A DNA stretch of 56,356 nt. It comes from Candidatus Shapirobacteria bacterium (lineage in GTDB: Bacteria; Patescibacteriota; Microgenomatia; UBA12405). Shown here one piece after another: positions 28,469 through 39,400 of this stretch. The position numbers were made by a program, and so were the translations under genes. The stretch lies in assembly GCA_028704635.1 (NCBI GenBank), contig JAQWFB010000003.1:1-56356 (forward strand), in the 5' to 3' direction. Every line of letters begins with the position of its first letter. The stretch's first letter is position 1. A model generated the notes under the pieces. The model was not told where the DNA came from. It ran no database searches and saw only the letters and a list, made by a program, of their open reading frames with translations.

Positions 28469-31400
28469 TTATTTAAAAAGACTCACCAGTGTTTTCAACT
28501 TATTTTTAATAATAGTTTTATATTTATAAATTGTGCTTTTTCTATTTGCCTTAGCCGGCACCCATTCTGACCATGGTCCCATCGTACAACCATTAACCGC
28601 CGCCACTTTAAAATAATAAGTTATTTTTGGATTAAGCATATTAATATCAATATTTTGTACTCCTTTGTTTTCATTAATAGTGTTAGTAAATGTTCCAAAT
28701 CGTTCATCTCCCTTTTTCAAACCATATAAAATAGCATAAGACGTTGCCTGTGAGGTTGGAGTGTAAAAAAGTTTAACACTACCCTTAGTCGTTTTAACTT
28801 CAAACAGATCAGGATTATCGGTTGGAGGAGTGTCGGTACAAACTTTTGGTCCAATATTATTATTATTGTTATTATTATTATCGTTTGAATTTTGTTGAGT
28901 TGAAGCCTCATAAGAAGCCGCCATAAAATAAGAAGCTTTAGTGGCCAAAAATTGGCAATAACCACTACTCACCACACAAGTAGCTGGTGACACAATCCCT
29001 TCATTTGTCCATCCAGAAGATCCATTTGGTGAGCGCAAAATATTTAAAGTTCTTCCATTTAGATCTGTTCCTACATAAACAGTAATAGTAATTGGGTTAC
29101 TAAAAACCAATGTTTTATCAGGAATTCCCCACTGAATTGCCGCCTCTTTTACAAAACCAGAATCAAGATTAGACAATGTACTTACATCAACTATTCTTGC
29201 ACTCAATTCACTTGCATCATATGACTGATTATCATGTTCAGTAATATCCGTTCCTTGGGGTAAATAAACAGTATCCTTAGCAACATTTTCACCAATATTC
29301 ACTGTTATATTGTTAGTTACCGATATTCTTGATATTTCCCCAGAATTATCACCACTTGGAGTAGTTGTAAAAGTCCCGTAAACCACTAAATCAGATAAAT
29401 TGGTCGCCCCAATATTTGAGGGCACTATTTTTGTTGCTCTAAAAGTAGAAACAGCATTATTCAAAGCATTTACTGCCAAATCTATTTGGTCTTGGTTTGA
29501 TGTTAAATTGTTTTTAATTCCTGTAGCTGTCGTAATAGCTGTCTGGAGATCAGTAATAGCATCGGTTGGATACTGACCATAATCAGTTCCAGCCACTGCT
29601 GAATTATGCCATGACTGAGCCAAAGTAATTGCAATATTCAAATTAGTAAAATTCGCCACTGGTGTCACTCCGTTAATAGAAGCATATACTCCTAATCCAG
29701 TCTGATTAATCGCTGCCACTCTAAAATTATAACTAGCCCCATTAGTTAAATCAGTTACAGTAGTAAACGTTTCAGTAAGTGAACTTCCATGACCCACAGT
29801 AACCCAACTATCACCTATTCCATAATCAATTTGATAATCAATAATACTCGAACCTACATCAGTTGGCCCCGTCCAAGACAATAAAACTTGAGAATCACCT
29901 GGGGCAGCCACTAAATTAATTGGTGCCGAGGGGACAGGAACTGGTCCGACTGAAACTGTCACAATATAATTTTGAATTGAAGTATCTTCAGCTGTGACAG
30001 TATAAGTTACTGGATTGGTAAAATTTTGAGCCACGTCAGAAAGGGGAGAAACAGATGCCCCATTAATAGTAATCGTCGGAGTCAGGTTTGTTACATCAGT
30101 ACTATAAGGAACAGTTATCCCTATATCAGTTCCATTAATTATTCCCGATACTCCAATTCCACTAAAACTAAATCCTGTTATTGTTTTATTATCGGAACCT
30201 ATTCTAATAGTAATAGATGAAGAAGTTGAGCCCACACCCGTTTGATTAATAGCACTAACCCTAAAATTATAATTAATGCCATTAGTTAGGCCATTAACAA
30301 CAGTCGGTGGCACAGTGATTTGACTTTCGTGAGTAAAAGTAACCCAACTATCTCCTATACCATATTCAATTTTATAATCTAGAATAGTTGAACCTACATC
30401 GACTGGAGCATCCCAACTTAAAGTAACTTGATTACTACCAGCAGTACCAGTTAGATTAGTTGGTGCCGAGGGGACTGGAACAGGAGCAATTGGTGCCACT
30501 CCATTACTACGAACATACGCACCCAGACCAGTCTGATTAACCGCTGCTATTCTAAAATCATAACTAGTTCCATTAGTTAAACCAGTTACCGGTACATTAG
30601 AAACATTAATTTCCGAAGTATCAATTACCTGTGTAGTCCAATTAATTTCAGTATCACCAAGAACACTTTCTTTATATCCAACTTGATATTGAATAATACT
30701 TGAACCTACATCAGATGGTCCCGTCCAAGACAATAAAACCTGAGAATCACCTGGCACAGCCAACAATACCCCAGGAGCAGAGGGGACAGGAACTGGTGTT
30801 ACGGTTGGTGTCAGTGTCGCTGTTGGAGTCGCTGTTGGAGTTGGAGTCACTGCTCCCATTTCTAAAACCGAATTATAAGCATTAATTCTTTTACCCGTTG
30901 TAGTTTTTCCAGCCAAAGCGTCAGTCGAATCACCATTATTTAAAATAATATCCCTCAACTGAGAATAAGTTACTAAAGGATTAATACTTAATAAATACCC
31001 AGCCAATCCAGTAACATGAGGAGTGGCCATTGAAGTTCCATCTTTAAAATCATAACCAGCATCGGTACCATTTTCAGGATAATCAATTATTTTAATATTG
31101 TATACATAACAACCAGTGTCGGTATTCAAACTAGAATCAGTCACCCAATGTAATCGATATTTAAAATTACTAGTTAAATAAGAACTACCAATGTCAACAT
31201 TAAAAGTATTACTGCAATAAGAAGATCCGCAAGAACCAGTCGACATTCCAGATATTGAAGCTTTATTAAATTTAGATACTTCCACAAAATCAGTCCCGTT
31301 ACCACTAAATTCCAGAGCTACATAATCAGAAGTTGCATCATCATTACTATCGGTAGTACCAACGTCATAACATTGTGCCTTAAAAATAAATTTAGTTGGA

Positions 31401-32728
31401 TTACTTGCCACCGCCGAAATATTTATATTTTCTGAGGTGATTGTGTAATCAGAATCATTTGAATAAGGAGTCCGACTATCAGTTACAAAAATTTTACCGA
31501 CATTTGAAGTATTTGCCAATTGCCAATAAGAACCACTCCCATTCGTATAATCTAAATAATCTTCAATATAATCTTTTCGAAAAGAAACAGTACTATAAAT
31601 ATTAACACCAGGAGCTCCAACATCCACCGAAGTTCCACCGTAATTAGAAAAGCTAGCCAACTGATCCTTATTATCAGTTGCCGCTACCGAAATAATATTA
31701 TCTAAATCATAATCACTTGGATAAGAATGGCTTGTTTCGTTATCAGTATTTTCATTTCCCGCCCCAGCAATAAAAATACCACCAGCTTCTTTAAAGCGAT
31801 TAATCGCATCATATAGTGAAGATGAATAAGACGTGCCAGCAAAACTCGCATTAATTACTTTTGCTCCATTTTTAATTGCAAAATCAATTGCCTTAATTTC
31901 ATCGCTACCATAAAAATGCCCATCTGCGGATTGAACATTAAGAGCCATTATTTTTATTTTTTGTCCCACCCCTGCAATTCCCAAACTATTATTTACTTTA
32001 GCTGCAATTGTTCCCGCCACATGAGTTCCATGAGAGGAACTGTCCAGATCAGTTAAAACCGGAGCCGGGTTAGTTGAACTATTAATAAAATTATAACCAT
32101 GTAGACAACCTCCAACAATTGCATCACCATTTTGGTCTAAACAATTAGTTCCATCCCACATATTATCCACTAAATCTGGGTGATTCCAAGCCACACCCGT
32201 ATCAATAACTGCTACGATAATTTCACTGGTCCCAACAGAAATATTCCAAGCTCTAGGTAAATCAATATCAGCTCCGCTAGTTCCCACACTCGTTGTTCCG
32301 TTGTCAAAAGTGATAGTTTGCCCAAAATTATCTAAACCCCACAAATTATTTTTATCAACATCATCAGTTCCCAGATCAGAAATATATGAATAATAATTTG
32401 GCTCAACTGTTTCCACATTAGAATCAATTCTAATTTCATTAATAACTTCTTCTACCGACCTACCATCTTTAATTTTATAAACCATCACATTTCCCGATTC
32501 TAATACTTCATTTTTTTCCAAATCATTATTTTTTCTGGTGTTATATTCTCTAAAAAGTGACATCAATCCAGGATTAGATAAATTTACTTGTCCTTTTTTA
32601 AATTTAACTAATACCTCATCCGGAGCATACTTAAGCCGACTATTTTCCGTAGTTGCCATCACCACTGTTGAGCCAAACAAAAAAAAACTTAACAACAAAA
32701 AACCTAAAAAAATACTCTTCTTAAACAT
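28469..32728 (-). CDS. Secreted S8 subtilisin-like protease with FN3/Ig-like/FIVAR-like repeats
   Basis: Catalytic AVIDTGVAWNHPDL, SSHGTHVAGTIAA, DGTSMATPHVTGLAGYL; PT-rich linker. Confidence 0.92.
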   Translation of the reverse strand: MFKKSIFLGFLLLSFFLFGSTVVMATTENSRLKYAPDEVLVKFKKGQVNLSNPGLMSLFREYNTRKNNDLEKNEVLESGNVMVYKIKDGRSVEEVINEIRIDSNVETVEPNYYSYISDLGTDDVDKNNLWGLDNFGQTITFDNGTTSVGTSGADIDLPRAWNISVGTSEIIVAVIDTGVAWNHPDLVDNMWDGTNCLDQNGDAIVGGCLHGYNFINSSTNPAPVLTDLDSSSHGTHVAGTIAAKVNNSLGIAGVGQKIKIMALNVQSADGHFYGSDEIKAIDFAIKNGAKVINASFAGTSYSSSLYDAINRFKEAGGIFIAGAGNENTDNETSHSYPSDYDLDNIISVAATDNKDQLASFSNYGGTSVDVGAPGVNIYSTVSFRKDYIEDYLDYTNGSGSYWQLANTSNVGKIFVTDSRTPYSNDSDYTITSENINISAVASNPTKFIFKAQCYDVGTTDSNDDATSDYVALEFSGNGTDFVEVSKFNKASISGMSTGSCGSSYCSNTFNVDIGSSYLTSNFKYRLHWVTDSSLNTDTGCYVYNIKIIDYPENGTDAGYDFKDGTSMATPHVTGLAGYLLSINPLVTYSQLRDIILNNGDSTDALAGKTTTGKRINAYNSVLEMGAVTPTPTATPTATLTPTVTPVPVPSAPGVLLAVPGDSQVLLSWTGPSDVGSSIIQYQVGYKESVLGDTEINWTTQVIDTSEINVSNVPVTGLTNGTSYDFRIAAVNQTGLGAYVRSNGVAPIAPVPVPSAPTNLTGTAGSNQVTLSWDAPVDVGSTILDYKIEYGIGDSWVTFTHESQITVPPTVVNGLTNGINYNFRVSAINQTGVGSTSSSITIRIGSDNKTITGFSFSGIGVSGIINGTDIGITVPYSTDVTNLTPTITINGASVSPLSDVAQNFTNPVTYTVTAEDTSIQNYIVTVSVGPVPVPSAPINLVAAPGDSQVLLSWTGPTDVGSSIIDYQIDYGIGDSWVTVGHGSSLTETFTTVTDLTNGASYNFRVAAINQTGLGVYASINGVTPVANFTNLNIAITLAQSWHNSAVAGTDYGQYPTDAITDLQTAITTATGIKNNLTSNQDQIDLAVNALNNAVSTFRATKIVPSNIGATNLSDLVVYGTFTTTPSGDNSGEISRISVTNNITVNIGENVAKDTVYLPQGTDITEHDNQSYDASELSARIVDVSTLSNLDSGFVKEAAIQWGIPDKTLVFSNPITITVYVGTDLNGRTLNILRSPNGSSGWTNEGIVSPATCVVSSGYCQFLATKASYFMAASYEASTQQNSNDNNNNNNNNIGPKVCTDTPPTDNPDLFEVKTTKGSVKLFYTPTSQATSYAILYGLKKGDERFGTFTNTINENKGVQNIDINMLNPKITYYFKVAAVNGCTMGPWSEWVPAKANRKSTIYKYKTIIKNKLKTLVSLFK

Positions 32729-32760
32729 TTTTAATCAAACAAAGTTAATCTCATCTAAAT

Positions 32761-32804
32761 GATATTATTAATTAAATATTAATTAATAACTAATTAATAG
32801 TATC
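32761..32804. promoter_or_regulatory. 14-bp imperfect inverted repeat between divergent genes
   Basis: gatattattaatta .. taattaatagtatc, one mismatch. Confidence 0.4.
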
Positions 32805-32814
32805 ACTAAAAAAA

Positions 32815-33147
32815 ATGAAAAAAATAACTCAAAAATCAATATTTTTTTTAATCGGAATTTTTTTATTGTTAATAATCGGAATAACAATTTTAATTGAAAA
32901 TAATAAAAATAAAGAATCAATAAAAATTAAAGAAAATACTAATCTTTGTCAAAGGGCAGGTTGTAGTGGACAATTGTGCGTTGAATCAAATTTCAAAGAC
33001 ACGGCCACAACTTGTGAATGGAAAGAAGAGTACACTTGCTATCAAAAAGCTAAATGTGAAAAACAATCAGACGGAAAATGTGGTTTTACTAAAGATGATC
33101 AGTTTAATAAATGTGTTGACGAGTCGATGGTAAAAATAGAAAAATAA
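32815..33147 (+). CDS. Small secreted/anchored cysteine-rich protein (eight-cysteine-cluster-like)
   Basis: N-terminal TM; LCQRAGCSGQLCVES..CEWKEEYTCYQKAKCEKQSDGKCGF. Confidence 0.65.
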   Translation: MKKITQKSIFFLIGIFLLLIIGITILIENNKNKESIKIKENTNLCQRAGCSGQLCVESNFKDTATTCEWKEEYTCYQKAKCEKQSDGKCGFTKDDQFNKCVDESMVKIEK

Positions 33148-33153
33148 AGGTTT

Positions 33154-33564
33154 TTGAATATGAATGAAAATAATTTAATCATAATTGTTAAAGATTTGAA
33201 CAATAATCTAGTCAAGGACGCCAAAGTAAGTTTAATAACTGAAAAATTAAGCGGCAAAACAGATGAAAAAGGGCAAATAGCTTTTCCTTTACCAAGAGCA
33301 AAAAAAATAAATGTCGAAGTTGAGTTAAATGGAAAAATTAACACTACTACTTATTATCCAACCGGTAATTCGGATCAGAAATTAGAAATAAATTTTGCTT
33401 CCTATGAAAAATTTCAGGAATCTCAACAAACATCACAATCTCTATTAATTAATAATAAAATTCAACCTAAAGACTCCCTTCATCCTCTTAGTTTTTTATT
33501 AATATTTTTAATAATTATTTTGGGTGCCTGGCTATTTTTTAAAAAATATCGAAAATCTAAATAA
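33154..33564 (+). CDS. Ig-like/carboxypeptidase-regulatory-like domain protein with C-terminal TM
   Basis: DLNNNLVKDAKVSLITEKLSGKTDEKGQIAF; hydrophobic tail + KKYRKSK. Confidence 0.55.
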   Translation: MNMNENNLIIIVKDLNNNLVKDAKVSLITEKLSGKTDEKGQIAFPLPRAKKINVEVELNGKINTTTYYPTGNSDQKLEINFASYEKFQESQQTSQSLLINNKIQPKDSLHPLSFLLIFLIIILGAWLFFKKYRKSK

Positions 33565-33617
33565 TTAAAACACTCATACTTTAAAAGTAGTTTAATTTTG
33601 TTGATACAATATAATCC

Positions 33618-34544
33618 ATGGTCTTAACTCTCCTAACTATTATTGGCCTTAGTCTTTTCGAAGTAGTTTGTAGTATTGATAATGCTATTGTTAATGCTAA
33701 AGTTTTGCGCACTGTTAGTGCTAAAGCCAAAAAATGGTTTTTGACTTGGGGATTATTTTTTGCAGTCTTTATTGTTCGTGGTCTTTTGCCATGGATAATT
33801 GTCTGGGCTGTCAATCCTCATTTAGGCCCAATTGGTGCTTTTACCGCATCTTTTAGTTCTGATCCTGCCATTGCTCATTCAATTGAACAATCAGTTCCAG
33901 TTTTGTTTATGAGTGGTGGTGTTTTTTTATTACTTTTATTCTTTAGTTGGCTTTTTCTTGAAAATGAAAACTATTGTATTAGGGGAGAATATTTTTTTTA
34001 TCGTAAAGGTTTTTGGTTTAACAGTATTGCTTCCTTAATTCTACTTTTTTTAACTTTTATTACCATTAAAATTGACCCAAACATGACTCTAGGTGCCGCC
34101 ATTGGTTCTACTATTTTTTTTATTACTCATGGTTTTCGTGAGCGAGCAAAAAGTATGGAAGAAGGGTTGGCAACTTCCAGCCGTTCAGATTTCAGTAAAC
34201 TTCTCTTTCTGGAAATTCTCGATACTAATTTTTCTATTGATGGAGTTCTTGGTGCTTTTGCTTTTACTCTTTCCATTCCCATTATTTTACTTGGCAACGG
34301 TATTGGAGCTGTAATTGTTCGTCAGTTGACAGTTGGTAATATTGATCGAATTAAAAAATATCGTTATCTTGAAAATGGTGCCATGTATTCCATTTTCTTC
34401 CTTGGATTTTTTATGGTCATTGAGTCATTTGGCATTCCACTTCCCAAATTTTTACCCCCAATTTTTACTATTAGCGCTATTTCTTTCTTTCTATATAAAT
34501 CAATTGTCAGACTAAAAATAGAACAATCATCTAAAATTGTTTAA
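33618..34544 (+). CDS. DUF475/TerC-like membrane protein
   Basis: LFEVVCSIDNAIVNAKVL and LEILDTNFSIDGVLGAFA. Confidence 0.8.
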   Translation: MVLTLLTIIGLSLFEVVCSIDNAIVNAKVLRTVSAKAKKWFLTWGLFFAVFIVRGLLPWIIVWAVNPHLGPIGAFTASFSSDPAIAHSIEQSVPVLFMSGGVFLLLLFFSWLFLENENYCIRGEYFFYRKGFWFNSIASLILLFLTFITIKIDPNMTLGAAIGSTIFFITHGFRERAKSMEEGLATSSRSDFSKLLFLEILDTNFSIDGVLGAFAFTLSIPIILLGNGIGAVIVRQLTVGNIDRIKKYRYLENGAMYSIFFLGFFMVIESFGIPLPKFLPPIFTISAISFFLYKSIVRLKIEQSSKIV

Positions 34545-34572
34545 TTATTTTAATTATAATTAATAAATTTTA

Positions 34573-35754
34573 CTAAAAACAAGGGAATATCTCAGTTAAT
34601 TCACCCGAATAAAAAAATTCGTAGGATAATCGACCAAAACTATACTTATTTTGACCGATTTGCACGGTCGATCCGCCAATTTTTGGATTGGCATTTGGTT
34701 TTGATTGAGGAAAGCCGACATTAAAAAGAGTTCCGACAATTTCTGGTCGAGAAGAAATATCAAAACCAGCATTTTTCCATTGAGTCATCATTTGCTTTAA
34801 ATACAGCCCAGCATACAAATAACTATAATAATGATTATTATCCATTAATCGGTTATATCTTTCTGTTGCCAGATTTTGTCCTTGATTGTAGTTCAAAATA
34901 TTTTCATATTTTTCACCCAAATAATAAGGCGAACTTCTGTCTTTCAAATGACTTTCAATTTGTGCGGCCGTGTCCTCCTTAATTGCCATCACTCCCAGCG
35001 AAATTTTATTCATATTCGACAATATTTTTAACGGTTCAAAATATTGTTTATAAAGTTCTCTAGCGGAATAATAAACTCTTAATTGTTCTACAACTAGATC
35101 AGACACAATTAGTCGGGGATCGATATCTGCCATTAAGGCGGCTCGATTAATAATATCCTTATCTTTAGTTATTGATTGGGACACTGTTTTCCATTGATCT
35201 TCATCTGGCCAAACAAAAATATTCTGGCTGTTTGAATTTTTAACCCTGGTGATTATTTCATCTTCGTTAACTTTTCTTGATTCAAAATTAGACATACAAT
35301 CGGAGACATTTTTATCAAAACTATCTTTATCAGTTAAATAAGTTTTAATAGCAAAAATCATTTGGGCCACTGTCAAATCTGATTTAATCTGTTTTTTTAC
35401 TGTCAAAATTTTGTCTACATTTTTTGGGGCGATATAACTCAATTCCTCTAATGAACACAAATTTTTAATTTTCAAATCTTTTTCTATTGTTAATTTATCA
35501 ATTTCTGTTTTAATATTATCTAATTCGCCACTAGATGTGGCAATCTTGTTACTAAAACTACCAATTATAATTTGATTTTCTTCAGCTTGGTTTTGAAAAT
35601 TTTGACTCAAATTATCCACCGATCCTTTTACATCGGTTATTTTTAATCTTATAGCAAAAAACATACCCACAAAAACAAATCCGACTATGGCAAAAGTATA
35701 AAGCATTAAAAAATAAGCAATTCTGGCAATTTTCTTAACACTTAAAACCATCAT
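34573..35754 (-). CDS. Membrane-anchored coiled-coil protein, possibly lytic-transglycosylase-like
   Basis: N-terminal TM + coiled coil; SLGVMAIKEDTA..PEIVGTLFNVGFP. Confidence 0.45.
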   Translation of the reverse strand: MMVLSVKKIARIAYFLMLYTFAIVGFVFVGMFFAIRLKITDVKGSVDNLSQNFQNQAEENQIIIGSFSNKIATSSGELDNIKTEIDKLTIEKDLKIKNLCSLEELSYIAPKNVDKILTVKKQIKSDLTVAQMIFAIKTYLTDKDSFDKNVSDCMSNFESRKVNEDEIITRVKNSNSQNIFVWPDEDQWKTVSQSITKDKDIINRAALMADIDPRLIVSDLVVEQLRVYYSARELYKQYFEPLKILSNMNKISLGVMAIKEDTAAQIESHLKDRSSPYYLGEKYENILNYNQGQNLATERYNRLMDNNHYYSYLYAGLYLKQMMTQWKNAGFDISSRPEIVGTLFNVGFPQSKPNANPKIGGSTVQIGQNKYSFGRLSYEFFYSGELTEIFPCF

Positions 35755-35818
35755 TAACTACAATTCTATATTAATTTTTTATTAAAAAAACATTAAAATT
35801 ATTTCAAAACCTATTACA

Positions 35819-35850
35819 GTGAGGAGGAAGTGAGTCTAGAATCTTTTTAC
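35819..35850. repeat. Repeat motif A, copy 1
   Basis: gaggaggaagtgagtctagaatctttttac; 23/30 match to 41671..41700. Confidence 0.4.
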
Positions 35851-36363
35851 TTTATCAATTATCACTACATAATTTTTTCCATATTTTTTTGCACACTTAG
35901 GACAAGTGGTGTACCACATATAACATTTTTCAATTTTCAAGTTTTTTGTTTTTGCATATTTTTTATAATCTTCACACCATTTATCTGTATCTTTAAAATT
36001 TCCTTCATAAACTTTACTCAAAAATTTTCCATTTAATACGACATTTTCAACTCCCTCAACCTTTTCATCTACTGACACATAAATATCCATATTCCATTTA
36101 GAGGTATGATCAGACAAACATATCATATCTTTTGATTGTATCCCTGCTTTTTCCATTTTTTTCATCAATTCAGATATCACTGCCCCAAAATTTATTGGCA
36201 TATAAAAAAAAGTAAAGACACTACCTTTAATAAATCGCTTATCCTTCCATTCAAAAATTTTTTCATTCCACAGTTTTGGATCAAGTTTTGGACAACACAC
36301 TTCTTTTTTAATTCGTCTTTTCATAAACAAATTATACCATTTGGAGGCGAACCGTTGACACAA
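35836..36363 (-). CDS. Hypothetical cytosolic hydrolase-like protein (start probably the internal MKRRIKK)
   Basis: Intact ORF; CxxC MWYTTCPKCAKKYGKNYVVI. Confidence 0.5.
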   Translation of the reverse strand: MCQRFASKWYNLFMKRRIKKEVCCPKLDPKLWNEKIFEWKDKRFIKGSVFTFFYMPINFGAVISELMKKMEKAGIQSKDMICLSDHTSKWNMDIYVSVDEKVEGVENVVLNGKFLSKVYEGNFKDTDKWCEDYKKYAKTKNLKIEKCYMWYTTCPKCAKKYGKNYVVIIDKVKRF

Positions 36364-36378
36364 TTAGAATTTTTTTCT
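36338..36378. repeat. Repeat motif B, copy 1
   Basis: ccatttggaggcgaaccgttgacacaattagaa; closely matches 44533..44573. Confidence 0.55.
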
Positions 36379-36432
36379 CTTTAAAATGTAATATTTAATA
36401 CTTTTTTAATTTATGTCTGTTTTTATACAGTT

Positions 36433-39400
36433 ATGAATAGAAAGATATTTTTATTTATATATGTTTTTTTAGTATTGCCTTTGTCATTTTTATTCCTTTT
36501 TAAAAAAACATATGCAGCTATTAGTTGGACCGATGATTTTAATAGTGGAAATAAAAATACTTGGATAAATATAGATGGAGGAGATAATAGTACTCATCTT
36601 TTTCAGAATAATAAATATGAATTACATACTGAAAGTAACAATGGTTCGGCTAAATCATTAGCAAGTTATGTTAATCAAACTAACGATAATTCAATTGTTC
36701 AAACCAGAGTACAGAAAATAAATTCTGGTGATAATTTTTTAACTTATCTTCTCTTAAGGATTAACCCCACCACCATGAGTGGTTATACCTGTGGCGTTAG
36801 TTCTGATGGAACCAACCATTTTTGGTTCGGTAAACTAACCAATGGAGTCTATTCCAATTTAACCACTACTGGAACAGCAACATATAATTCGAACGATTTT
36901 AAATTTCGTTGTGCTGCTATTGGCAGTAGTCTTGTAGCCAAAGTTTGGAATGCTTCAGATTCAGAGCCTTCCAGTTGGCAGATCAGTTCCACTGATAATA
37001 GCTACACAAGTGGATCAAATGGTGTGATGTTGGCTACTTATCCCATACTTGGCTGGAATACTGTTCAAGTAGCTGTTGATGATTTTTCCACACAAGGATT
37101 ATCCAAATCTGAAGTTTGGGTAGACGACAATTGGGTTGGAACTTCAGCCAATACTGAAGTTGAGTCGGGAAAAATTTTTGGATATAACGCTTTTGCCACA
37201 ATTCAATCCGGTGTCAGTGCGGTTGATGTTGAAGGAACCGTTAATGTAGCAGCAGGAGAATATAACGAAAATTTAACCATCACTAAGGCTGTTAATATTA
37301 TTGGAGCCAATAAAGATACAACTATCATTAAAGGAGTAAGCGGTAAAACCAGAGTTCTTTCTGTCAATGATGTTAGCACCACTATGAGCGTTCGTGGTTT
37401 TACCATAAATGCAGCCAATTGTGACTCTCCTAAACGAGGAATGCAATCAGTCTTGTCGAGTAATGTCACTTTCGAAGGAAATAAAATAATAAATATCGGC
37501 GATATGGGTATTTGGACCAGATCGGGTAATATTATTAAAAATAATAATATAAATTGTGATATTGGAACTAGTTTTGGAGGGATTTATATAGACGGTGCAG
37601 GCAATACTATCTCAGATAACACTATTAATAGTGTTACCACAAATAGTGGTATATCAATAAATGGTTCAAATAATTTTATCAAAAGTAATAACATTCAATG
37701 CTCAATTGAAGATTCTTTTGCTGGTTGTATATACATCAGCGGTATAGACAACATTTTAGATAGTAACACAATTACTGGATTTACTGGTTCTGCTTATGCT
37801 ATTTTTTCATATGGTGGAACAGCACCTGTTAATCAAAATAATACTTTTAAAAGAAACACTTTTATTGCTAATAACGCCGATGGTAGTGGTGGTGGAATTT
37901 ATTTATACAACTCGGGTGGTAATATTATTGGCGGTACCTTGCCCGAGGATGGTAATAGCTTCATTTTAAAACCAGATTCAAAAAAATCACCTTCGTATGG
38001 CTATGGCATAGACATTATTTCTTACCCTGATGGATACACAGCCAGTAACACTATTCAAAATAATAAATTTGATGGTGGTAATCGAGTTTTAGAGGTAGAA
38101 GGTTTTGTTGGTGGAACAACAACTTTTTCCAACAATATTGTTGGAGCCACCACTCCACCAAGCAATTATGGTGTTATCTTTAGTGGGGGAAGCGCCATTA
38201 TTTCCGGCAATACTTTTCACAATATCTCTACTCCAATTTTTTTTAGTAGATCTGGTGGTGTAGCAGAAATGAATATTTCTATTACTAATAATATTTTTGA
38301 TGATGGAGCTGATACTTATGCCGCAATTTTAGCTTCAAATTTTACTTCACTTGTGGTTAATGAAAATAGTTTTGATTTAAAGAGTAATAGAATAGCATTA
38401 AACAATCAAGGTGGAAACGTTGATGCTACTAATAATTGGTGGGGAAGTGCCTCTTTAAAAAAAATTAAATCTAAAATTCTAGGTAACGTTATTTTTACCC
38501 CTTATTATGTTAATTCTAAAAAAACATCATTAGTTGCTAGTATTATTCATGGAGCGGCCACCATTAATAATAATAAACCGCAAGTTTTAATTAACGATTC
38601 TACTTTGCCGGTAACTATTACTGTTGAAAGTGGAACAACTAACCCCACTTTAGATGTCAGTTCTTTAATTACTAATAATTCTGGAACATTACCTCAAATC
38701 ACTATAAATACAAATTCGGCTAATATTTCCATCCCTGAATCAACTACTATTACCAGTGACGACGAAAATTGGGATGGAATAATTAAAGCACCAACTGTTA
38801 CTACTATTACTCTCCCTGAAACTTCTGGTGAAACAAAAACCTTAGGTATGGCAATTGAAGTTGGACTTGGTGATACTAAATTAACTTTTGATAAAGCAGT
38901 AAAAATAGATTTTCCCGGTGAGGTAGGTAAAAGAGTGGGTTTTTCAAGAAATGATGTTTTTACTGAAATTACAACAATATGCAGTAGTGATTCTGGTGCG
39001 ACTTTAGGGGTAGATGAAGAATGTAAAATTGATGTGGGTAACGATTTAGTGGTATGGACGAGACATTTTACAAAATTTATTGTTTTCAGTTCTGTTTCAA
39101 CCTCAACTCCAACTCCAACACCTACTCCAACACCTACTTCCTCCTCTAGTACTTCAACCTCTACAACCTCTACTGGTTGGGCAGCACCAGCCTGTACTGC
39201 AACTAAACCAGGAAGTGCACCAACTATTACTAATACAGTAAATGGAGATAATAGTATTACTTTAACTTGGTCAAAAGCAAGTAATCCATTTACTCATTAT
39301 TTAGTAGCTTATGGAACTTCTTCTGGATCAATTGAATATGGTAATCCAAACGTAGGAAATGCTGATACCACTAGTTATACAATCAGAGGATTATCTGGTG

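Noticed and set aside
30780-30860. Short tandem repeats (gttggagt/ggtgtt) here and at 4205, 16050 and 39105
   Set aside because: Code for PT-rich linkers (PTPTPT) in surface proteins; not CRISPR or regulatory repeats.
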